From Chromera velia (Eukaryota; Sar; Chromeraceae), in assembly GCA_018398765.1 (NCBI GenBank), contig JAHBMJ010001604.1:1-28474 (forward strand): 28,474 bases of DNA, read 5' to 3'. How positions within the stretch are numbered: position 1 is the first letter of the stretch; each line of letters opens with the position of its first letter. This document shows positions 20,741 to 28,474 of this stretch, piece after piece. Under the pieces are notes generated by a model. It was given only the letters and a program-made list of their open reading frames with translations. It was not told the DNA's origin and did no database searches. The position numbers and the translations under genes are program-made.

Positions 20741-22313
20741 CAGACACTGCCCGGAGGCTTCTCTCGAGGAGACAGAGTCTCTCCTGCCAGTCAGAATAAC
20801 TCGGCAAGTCCTTCGTCAATGGGGGTGGCACCTCGGGATCAGAATTTGACTGATCTGCTTCTTTGTTGCTTTCCCTTTCCCTTTCCTTCTCTTTTGCAAC
20901 AGAGGAAGAGAGATCTTTCTTGGAACAAGACACAAAAGGAGACGGAGAAGAAAGGGGAGGGCGGAATGCGACCCAATCGCTCAAATGACGCTCAAGCGAA
21001 GAAAGGGCAGAACCCAAAAGAATCCCCACCGACCTCTCACACTCCCAACGACTGCCACCTCCTCCCCCTCCCTTCCCTTTGCAGAGCTCTCTCAAAAGAA
21101 CGTCTGCAACTGTCAGAGAGGACCCCTCACCCTCACTCCCCTCTCCCCCTACAGGCTGCTCAACCATCTCAGCCCCCCACCCCTTTGTCATCAGAACTGC
21201 AGCGTTTTGTGCCAACACCCCTCGTCCCTCCGCCCCCCTTGCTGCGAGCCACCCAATGCACGCGGGGCTGGTTGCACTTTCGAGGGAGAACTCACGGAGG
21301 GGTGTCAACATTCGTCGACACGCTCCCTTCTCGTTTCCATCTCCCTTTCTTCCAACCCCCTCCCGGCCCGTACAAACGGGTTCTGCCTGATTATTCTGCG
21401 TCTCTGCCCACACCAACACATCCCCGCTTTTTGCTGCACACTCAAGCATCCCTCTGTCTTGACTCCAATCTGCCTCCTCCCCCCTTCTCTTCAACAGGCC
21501 CCTCATGTGACGAAGGACATTCACACGACCTGCAGAGGCTGCTGCAGCACAGGCGTCGAGACGGAGCCGCTCTCGGGAGTTCTCTGAAAACATCGAGGGG
21601 CCCCTCAGGGCAGTGGGGGGAGAGGAGACGGTGGGGGCAGAAAGCCAATCTATGGCTTCCACTTTTCCCTGCTCTGCGGCGGCACAGCACGCAGCTGCTC
21701 TGGCAGTCTCATGAGGAACCCCAAAAAGTCCCGTCACGGTCTCCATCAACCGCACGCTGCCAGACCGGGCAGCTAGGGGAAGGAGGGCCGCTGCACAAAC
21801 CCCCAAGCAATCAACAGACACAGGGCGCCTGAGTGCTTCGTCTTTCAACAAGCCTATGTCGCCCCTCCGCACAGCACGGCAGAAAAGGATGAGATCAGGA
21901 AAATACTTTTGATTCAACTCCCGTGCCCCCCCCCCCGCTGGCAGAATTCTTTCTCGGCACAAGCGCCCCCGCCTTGCAGAGCCATACGAGGCTCCCCGAA
22001 GGCCACTGGGGGAACGAAGGTCTCAACACGACAAAATCAAACGGCATGCGCACCCCTGCCTCCTCACACAGCCACAGAAGCATTTCGACTTGGAACGCAT
22101 CAAATGCGGACAATGCAAGGGCCCCAGTAATCAGAGTGCGCATATCACTCCCGTATCTCGAGAGGAAAGGGGCAACCCAGGGACTCCAAATGGTTTTCAG
22201 TTCTTGGCAATGCCCCCCAGCAGCCAACCCTCGGAGGTAGCTGACAAAGAAGAACCCCTTAGGGACATTCTCGATCAGTTCAATGCGTGCCTTTTTGTTT
22301 CGGTTGGACCCTG
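20667..22313 (-). CDS. ankyrin-like repeat protein, frame broken at a C/G homopolymer
   Basis: On the minus strand the frame enters after a CTTCAG-type acceptor near 22314 and reads a helical repeat protein. Repeats of about 30 residues look like divergent ankyrin units: FQVEMLLWLCEEAGV, SGSLVWLCKAGALVP, LFCRAVRRGDIGLLKDEA, ARSGSVRLMETV, AAAEQGKVEAIDWL, AAASAGRVNVLRHM, AAKSGDVLVWAE. Ankyrin arrays bind proteins; no partner is indicated. The first part (to about 21937) and the second part (from about 21936) lie in different frames. The switch point is a run of 11 C on the plus strand (21926-21936) inside a Gly stretch, so one base more or less would join them. The N-terminal exons are not resolved, and the C-terminus may continue at 20740-20177. 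The repeat identity is by eye; HEAT- or other alpha-solenoid types are alternatives. Confidence 0.6.
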
Positions 22314-23500
22314 CTGAAGGGAAAAGGGAGGGCACGAGTCGGGGAGACGGGTTGTGGCGAAGGAACGTTGCCGTCTGACAACCGACGAGGGGGGTCCTGT
22401 GGTCCCTCCTCCCGCTTTTGCCCACGAGCCACCACAACGGCTCTGCGGGGGGGGAGAGACTGAGGGACCACTCGAAAATGGGCAGCGGTTGGAGTAGCAA
22501 CACCGACAGGGGGNGGGGGGGGGGGGGGCCCGAATTCGTGGAGAGCGGAGAGTCTGCTGACGCTGCAAACGAAGAACAAAGGAAGGGGGAAGTCGGAAAG
22601 GCAGGAGAGCCACCTGGAGGTGACACTGGAGGAAGAGAACAACACACTGAGCACGCTTGTGTCAGTGAGTACATTCTCTTCCAACGCATGCACCCCCACA
22701 CCGTTGACATCCAAAACATCCCCGGGTCTCTGCACGATCCGTCCGTTACCTCCGTTCCTTCCCGACATTTTCCTTGGGCCCTCAAATGGTTTCACGCTTC
22801 TGTCAACGGGGAGGTGCACAGAGCCTGCGCTTGTGCTTCTGCTGGTGTCATCTGTCTGGCCCCTGGGACTGGAGGTATTTGAATTCCAGCAGGAGGGAAA
22901 CGAGGGGAGAGGGAAGGTGCGGGCCCCGAAAAGCCGTCTCGTCACACTCCCGGGGATGATGCTTCCCCCTACGGAGAACCGTCGAACTTCACTATCCATC
23001 AGGGAGAAATGGACAGCCGAAAGTAGTTTGTCTTTTTTAAAACCCTGTCCGGTACAGAGGGGACGAGATAAGTCTTCTCGCACAATCAAGAGAGTCGATG
23101 GAAAACAACAAACAAAGGAAGAAGAAAGATACGCGCGATTGGGGCTAAGAGCCGATCAATCAAGAAGTGACTGATCCGAGAGATGGAACAATTTGAAGCT
23201 ATCGCTTACCCTCTCAACCGACAAAATAGGCAGCAGCTGCACACAGAACAAATGACAAACAACCGCCCAGAAGATCTGGACCTACAATCCCCAGGGAAAC
23301 GCAGGAGACGGCTTCAGAGCTGTACAAAAGAAGTTGTCTCCCGTCCAATTTGGGTCCACTGCACTCGCGGCCTAGCCAGCCAATCCACAAAAGACGCACA
23401 CAGGAAAAAGGTGTCTGCTACCTAGAGTCTGAGCGGAGATCATTGTGGTCAGAGTTGCCGTTCGTTTTCCGAAAAGGTTCAGACATGCACTAGCTTGCAG
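22314..23500 (-). other. probable 5' part of the ankyrin-like gene, exons unresolved
   Basis: A 269-codon minus-strand frame (23089-22280) and a second overlapping frame run through here, but the region includes a G run of uncertain length (22509-22528) with an undetermined base at 22514. A good minus-strand donor (AG|GTAAGC) lies near 23208. I could not choose exons with confidence. Confidence 0.3.
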
Positions 23501-24647
23501 CTGATCCATCGAACATGATCGGAGTTCGGGAATGTTCGGGATGCAACAGCATCGCGCAACACATTTTCCTTCTCGATCCTAGGCCGGCCCGCGGGGGCCG
23601 CTGCGCCCCCCCCCCGGGGCCGCACCCCAGATGCCCCTCCAACTTTAGTCTTTAGCCATAAAATAAAATATAGTGTCAAAACTTTAGCCACCCTTCTTAA
23701 ATTTTATAGACAGAACATGCCGCACTGTCAGCGGCACTGAACAAACCGTTGAAACTATAGCCTAATAAGCCTATAAAACAGATTTTGGAGCGTCATGTTG
23801 GGTATAGTTGTAGATAGTTGGGCAACTTAAAACTTTACATTTCACATGTTGGGCATCAAACATTTTCATATTTCGTACCTGTGTTTTCCACTTTTGTTGT
23901 ATGGGCTTGCTAAGCGGCTCGGAGGCTCCAAACAGTACAAATGTCCCAACAGTAGCCTAACATCACTTTAAAATGCACAATAGGTATGCTAAAGCCTTTT
24001 AGACCAACTAAAAAACATGAAATCAATAAAAGTAAAATTAAAGCTAAATATACAAAATGTCTCCCTTAATACTACTGAATAAAACTAAGAATAAAATAAT
24101 ATTAAAAAATAGGCAGACTTGTATGAATATGGACTGCCAGGAGCCAGGCTCCGACGGCTATAGTCATTCATTCATTCATTCATATGTTCCTGCTACCTAG
24201 TAGTACCTAAGTATATACAAGCCTCATTAATAAAAGACCGGTCATGGGGGATGGTTCTACTCGGGTAATCAAATCTCAGTGGCTGTGCGTATACCGTAAG
24301 TTACTATCAAACACGTATTCTAGAAGTTGCATTTGACTGTCTTCTTTTCAGACTCCTGTTGACTTTCAAATATATGAGTAAGCTAATGAGATGCTAATGA
24401 GTATAAGTAAGCAAACGTTGTTTGACTGTGGGTGAACCTCCATTTATCCAGTCATTCCAGGTATGAAGACGAAAAAACCTTCAGAAATTAAGACTCTCTG
24501 AGCGCTCCCTGTTCCCAGGAATGTTCGGCAGATGCCGCATGCGCACTTCTCATTGCATAGTGCAGTGATTGACGAGTCTCATATCAAATTGAAACCAGTG
24601 GTGCACGATTGCATCGGTCGGAGCCCCGATCGACAGTTTGCTCAATC
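23501..24647. other. intergenic; GC-rich block then AT-rich DNA
   Basis: A short, very GC-rich block (about 23581-23630) is followed by AT-rich DNA without any supported gene. A CATT microsatellite of nearly five units lies at 24165-24183. Confidence 0.5.
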
Positions 24648-24950
24648 AGCAAGGCGCTCTCTCGTCTAACTGCATCGATCGCCGTTTCCACGGTGTGCAA
24701 TGCGCTCTCTCGTCTTACTGCATCAGTCGCCGTCTTCACGCGTCTTCACACGGTGTGCAATGCGCTCTCTCGTCTTACTGCATCGGTCGCCGTCTTCACA
24801 CGGTGTGCAATGCGCTGTCTCGTCTTACTGCATCGGTCGCCGTCTTCACACGGTGTGCAATGCGCTCTCTCGTCTTACTGCATCGGTCGCCGTCTTCACA
24901 CGGTGTGCAATGCGCTCTCTCGTCTTACTGCATCGGTCGCTGTTTCCACG
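24648..24950. repeat. 50-bp minisatellite, about six units
   Basis: Units start CGGTGTGCAATGCGCTCTCT. Full 50-bp copies lie at 24751, 24801, 24851 and 24901. The unit at 24691 is 60 bp because CGTCTTCAC is doubled, and a degenerate unit precedes it from about 24648. Copies are nearly identical (one C-to-G change in the third), which suggests recent expansion. Because 50 is not a multiple of 3, all forward frames stay open; these are not taken as genes. Confidence 0.95.
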
Positions 24951-25286
24951 GTGTAAATGTCACCCGACGTACGTTCGTTTTACCCTCCATCGCTGTTTCT
25001 AGCACGGTTGCTCTTTGGTACCTCCAGTCTCTCTGACTTTATTCCACAGTCTTTGGATCAGTGACGGCGTCTCCCCCGCTTTTGTTTTTGGCGTTCGGGA
25101 AATTTGGTTTGAGGGGTACCGCTGCATCCGAACTCTCCGGGAAGGTGTTTGGGTCTGTCTGGGTAGCATGGCGGTGGGTGGCTGCCGTCCGACCACGCCG
25201 TACCACAGTAGTCGAGCCTCCCCCACCTGCATGCAGACAAGCTAGGGCATCATGACAGACACGTACAGACTCAATTCAGTTGTGCA
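24951..25286. other. intergenic, no supported gene
   Basis: Short frames occur on both strands without domains. The 3' untranslated region of the minus-strand oxygenase-like gene may lie here. Confidence 0.4.
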
Positions 25287-27503
25287 TCATGCTGGGTGCA
25301 CACACACGTCGATCGACACAAATCTACATGCATGCAGAGTAGGTGAGAACGCCGCCGATAGGTTCTGAAGCGGTTTGAAGTCTTCCACCTGCGCCAGAAA
25401 GAGACAGTCTGCTTTCTTTTTTTCAGCCGAGACAGTCGCACAGTCGATGTCAATGGAGGGGGTCGAAGAAAAGTCTGGAGAATCAATCCTGGAAGTATAG
25501 TCTAGAGAATCCATCGGTTCTCTTAACTTCATTCAAATTAATCGATTTCTTCTCTATTGAAATGGAACCTGAAAACCAGCGAATGACAATAGTCGCCAGA
25601 TCATATCCAGGACCTGCACTATCCTTCTCCTAGAGGCAAGCAAGGAGCGGGCTTCAAGCAAGGGGGCAGATTGTAGCGATTCAAAAATACCCGACGATTC
25701 TCGGCTGGTTTGGCGAAACCGTTTTTATTCCAGGTTTTGGGGGATGCATGGGGCTGATTGATTCACAATTCGGAGAAAGAAAGTTTAACGCTGATCGAAT
25801 GTTCACATACCACGACGACGTCTTGGTAAATTTCAGGTTGCTGTTGTTTGACTCGTCAGTGTCTGTGTCGAATGGAACGAGCCACTTGAGGATGCGCCTC
25901 TCTCCCTTGTTCTGGGGAGTAACGTAGTGGTGTGCGTACTTGCCGACGACGTAAAGCATGTTGGGTTCTGTCTTGACGACGAAGTAGTCGTTCCTCCTCT
26001 CCGGTGCGGGGTGTCTCCATATGAAGTGCATGTCCGTTGTGTCCTCCAACAGCAGCAGAATGTCCATGCTCCCCTCCTGCATGAGCCAAGGAGGAGAATT
26101 AAGTGTGCGTTCATGTTTCTTTCTGTGTGTATATTAATATATGTGTGCAGGACTGTTCGTTTGTCATCCTCATCGAGCGGCCGCAGAGAGAGACTCGAAA
26201 AGAGCGTGAGAAGGCGGGGGAGGGAGAAAGGAGGAGACAAATGCGTCGAAAAGAAGCCAATCACCATGACGACAGTCCCTTCGTGTGCTGACTGAAAATC
26301 TGAGACTCATTTGTTGCAAACAAGACTATATATCGATCGATGAATGTACACGCAAAAGATAGTCAAAGAATAAGCAGCACTAGCTCACCATGAGAAGAAA
26401 AACGTCTTTGTGCCAGTAGACCCCGGTGGGGTGGGGGACGTGTACTCGGAGGTTCACAGGGAAGCCGAGGTACTTGTCGGGCAGGAGTCTCGGGAACGCA
26501 GCCTTCTGGAGCTCTGCCAGCGCGGACGAGTTGTACAGCATGTCCACAAGGGGATGATCGTCCACCAGGCACGTAGGACTGCCAATTGTCCCCCGACTGT
26601 GCCACGTAGATCGGCTCTGCTGCCTCCTTGAGTTTTTGGAACTCCTCTTTCCCCAACGCATTCCGAATGAGCACGAGGTCGTGCTCTGCGAAGAACTCGC
26701 CTGCATGCATGCGTGTGTGCGTGAAAATTTGATGATGCATGCGTTTACTTTCATACAGAAAAAGAATTCTGTATGAAAGTAAACGAAGAATTCGCCTGCA
26801 TGCATGCGTGTGTGCGTGAAAATTTGATGATGCCTCACTGTGAATGATGATAGGCAGTATCATTTATCAACAGCTTCGTAAAATCACCAGACTGGAATAG
26901 TTGGACGTACGGTGGGGGTGACGCTATCCTTTATTTTGAGGATCAGGCAAATAGCCTAACCCACACACAATTAATGTACTTTCAGTTTCATGGTTCCTCT
27001 TTCCATCCAAGGAGTCGGTCATGTCCGGTCAGTGGCATTCATGTGCAGAATAAACACAACGAATCATATATATTTTCCCCCTGAGGACTCACCGATCTTC
27101 TTTCCATCGGACGCGTCGGGCATGTCCCAGGCCTTCAAGTAGGTCACGTTGCAGGGCTGGTCGGAAGCACTGTCGCCCTTCAGTACTGAGTAGTGGCCCT
27201 CACCGGGCTTCTTCTTGGAGGTCACCACGCCAGCAGTCTGAAACTGCCAAGGAGCGGGCATCTGCGCCTTCGTGTACCTGTCTTCGAAGGGGACGAAGCG
27301 TTGGGGTGAGTAGTCCGCCCCCGTTTTCGTCGCATGGAGTGCGGAGAGGAGCAACAGGGGACCGTGCAACTTGAAGAGGCCAGAAGGAAAGGAAAGCCCC
27401 ACTGTAACCCAGCCTGAAGCAACCATCTGGGTGATGTGCTCTTCAATCCTCGAGGACAGCCAGTCCCGATTATAGTCTATATCGATATATGTGGTGCTTG
27501 TGT
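25287..27503 (-). CDS. 2-oxoglutarate/Fe(II) oxygenase-like protein, spliced, one exon frame-disturbed
   Basis: Proposed minus-strand exons are 27503-27093, 26700-26389, 26076-25811 and 25488-25287, joined in phases 1, 0 and 2 with GT-AG ends. A further upstream exon ending at 27572 is possible. The second and third exons give a double-stranded beta-helix oxygenase pattern. The first helix region reads EHDLVLIRNALGKEEFQKLKE, the iron ligands HxD lie in YWHKD (about 26405), and the distal His and 2OG-binding Arg lie in KYAHHYV followed by GERRILKW (25880-25930). Family members hydroxylate proteins or small molecules using iron, oxygen and 2-oxoglutarate; the substrate here is unknown. The part encoded upstream is unrecognised. 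Exon 26700-26389 is 312 nt where its phases require a length of 2 modulo 3, and the frame changes between QSY and LVDDHPLVD near 26575, so one extra base is present. A duplicated acceptor offers an alternative (see 26689-26833). The last exon is the least certain. Confidence 0.65.
26689..26833. repeat. 50-bp direct repeat around a perfect 19-bp hairpin, duplicating a splice acceptor
   Basis: Copies 26689-26738 and 26784-26833 differ at one base. Between them, arm CGTTTACTTTCATACAGAA (26742-26760) and its exact reverse complement (26767-26785) enclose a 6-base loop. Each copy contains, on the minus strand, CATGCAG followed by the first bases of the oxygenase-like exon, so the 3' splice site is duplicated 95 bp apart. 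Confidence 0.9.
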
Positions 27504-27572
27504 CTGTTTTACATGCAGTCAGGGAGAGAGTGGAACTGCTGGTGAAAGAAAAAGCGAGAGATAAATTGTACC

Positions 27573-27945
27573 GTCGGTCGAGGCCTCAACAATCTTATGA
27601 AATGAACAGTACCACTGCTTGTGTGAATGTCGTGCACTTTCTCTGTGGATCGATGCAGTCAGTGCATGGTCTATAGCTGTAGTGTCTGACCTGATCGACT
27701 GCCGATCAAACATCGATCAAACCCATGCATGCATGCAACTCCGATCGAAGTTTATATTACGGGATACACCCAACCAGTTGGGTGAGTGCCTCGGGGGGCC
27801 ATTTAGGGGGTCCGCTAATATTTGATGCACACCATCGGCCGGGGGCTTGGGCATGTCTTGTGTGCTGCAATTAATGGGGCGGGGGCCACGGCAACACGCG
27901 CGAAGTATGCTTTTCGGGACCGCGCGCGCGCCACATATATATGCT
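27573..27945. other. probable 5' region of the oxygenase-like gene
   Basis: On the minus strand, a possible small exon ends at 27572 with a phase-1 donor (CGACG|GTACAA). This would join to the exon at 27503 across a 68-nt intron. No start codon can be fixed. The rest, including a CG-alternating run (27921-27930), shows no gene. Confidence 0.3.
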
Positions 27946-28281
27946 CTGGCCCTTGAATTATGACTAAATGGGCGTATACCACCCTAACGTACCTAATACC
28001 TATAGACAAACACCTGCCGACACCCACTGACTCGCACATAAACAAACACCATGTCACCTTTTGCTCTTATATTTTGTACCATTGTTGCACGTCTGTCGTC
28101 GACGTATACGCGCGCGATGAGAGCGCTTACACCGCTTTCAGATAGGGCCCCACCTGGAGCTGACCATTTTTTTTTACAAAAAAAAAAAAGAATTGAAAAA
28201 TAAAAAAGAAAACTATACAGATTCATCCATACAGATCAGTTGATGCAAAAGGTGGTTGAATGGTCACAATTCAAGGGCCAG
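27946..28281. mobile_element. MITE-like element with 19-bp inverted ends
   Basis: CTGGCCCTTGAATTATGAC (27946-27964) matches the reverse complement of 28263-28281 at 18 of 19 positions. The 336-bp interior has no credible gene and contains T and A tracts (28168-28188) able to pair. No clear target duplication was found, so the type is uncertain. Confidence 0.5.
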
Positions 28282-28474
28282 GGCTTCGTAGAGTCAAACC
28301 ATAAAAACGTATTTTTCTTAAAATAACTTCTTTTTCTTTCTGACTGACAGAACATACGAACGGAAGGAAAGGGCCACCCAACTGACCTACTAAGTAACCG
28401 ACCCACTTGTGTTCTCTCCCTGTCTGCCTTCTTCCTTTCTCTCTCTCTTTCGCTCTTCTACCACAAGCTTTCTA
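28282..28474. other. window end, nothing recognised
   Basis: Pyrimidine-rich sequence without a supported gene. Confidence 0.4.

Noticed and set aside
20516-21832. 438-codon plus-strand Pro/Ser-rich frame
   Set aside because: It lies opposite the ankyrin-like gene; the minus strand has the repeat pattern, and the plus frame is the low-complexity complement.
24691-24950. Repeat array considered as CRISPR
   Set aside because: Units are contiguous with no unique spacers and the genome is eukaryotic.
24609-25036. Three overlapping plus-strand frames with repeated CNALSRLTASVAV
   Set aside because: They follow from the 50-bp minisatellite; all three frames stay open equally.

Overview
The window is nuclear DNA from a eukaryote. 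It has GT-AG introns (donors such as GTAAGC and GTGAGT, acceptors mostly TGCAG), fragments of copia-type and LINE-type retrotransposons, hAT-type DNA elements, microsatellites and minisatellites, and sparse genes separated by AT-rich DNA. A DASH-type cryptochrome, large leucine-rich-repeat and ankyrin-like proteins, and clusters of TGCATGCA suggest a photosynthetic protist. My best guess is a chromerid alga such as Chromera velia. That is an inference from gene style, not a database match.

Layout. 1-1270: the 3' end of a copia-like RT-RNase H reading frame that runs straight into a 30-base A tract. 1388-1616: a 27-bp tandem duplication and an LTR-like segment. 1642-3060: a decayed LINE 3' end. 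3341-3581: a small inverted-repeat element. 4313-9364 (+): a multi-exon leucine-rich-repeat gene whose joined exons make a continuous repeat array, broken by a G-tract frameshift and one in-frame TAA. 9365-10180: AT-rich DNA. 10189-11030: a non-autonomous hAT element with a perfect 8-bp target duplication. 11069-11358: a compound microsatellite. 12358-13182 (-): a single-exon protein with two equally spaced H-C-C-C metal-binding modules. It is divergent from 13698/13836-16998 (+), a three-exon DASH-type cryptochrome with an unusual C-terminal extension that includes a UBA-like segment. 18066-18320: a 95-bp tandem repeat. 18868-19539: a second copy of the hAT family, also with a perfect 8-bp target duplication. 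20177-22313 (-): an ankyrin-like protein, again broken at a G/C homopolymer. 24648-24950: a 50-bp minisatellite. 25287-27503 (-): a spliced 2-oxoglutarate/Fe(II) oxygenase-like gene in which one splice acceptor is duplicated around a perfect hairpin. 27946-28281: another inverted-repeat element.

The genes do not form an operon-like unit. The only likely shared control is the 0.5-0.65 kb divergent promoter between the metal-binding protein and the cryptochrome. Coding frames are interrupted in three of the five protein genes. Two breaks lie in G/C homopolymers, and an undetermined base lies in another G run, so assembly error must be excluded before any of these genes is called dead. I saw no tRNA, rRNA or CRISPR array. 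All exon joins were made by eye from splice motifs, phase and protein continuity.
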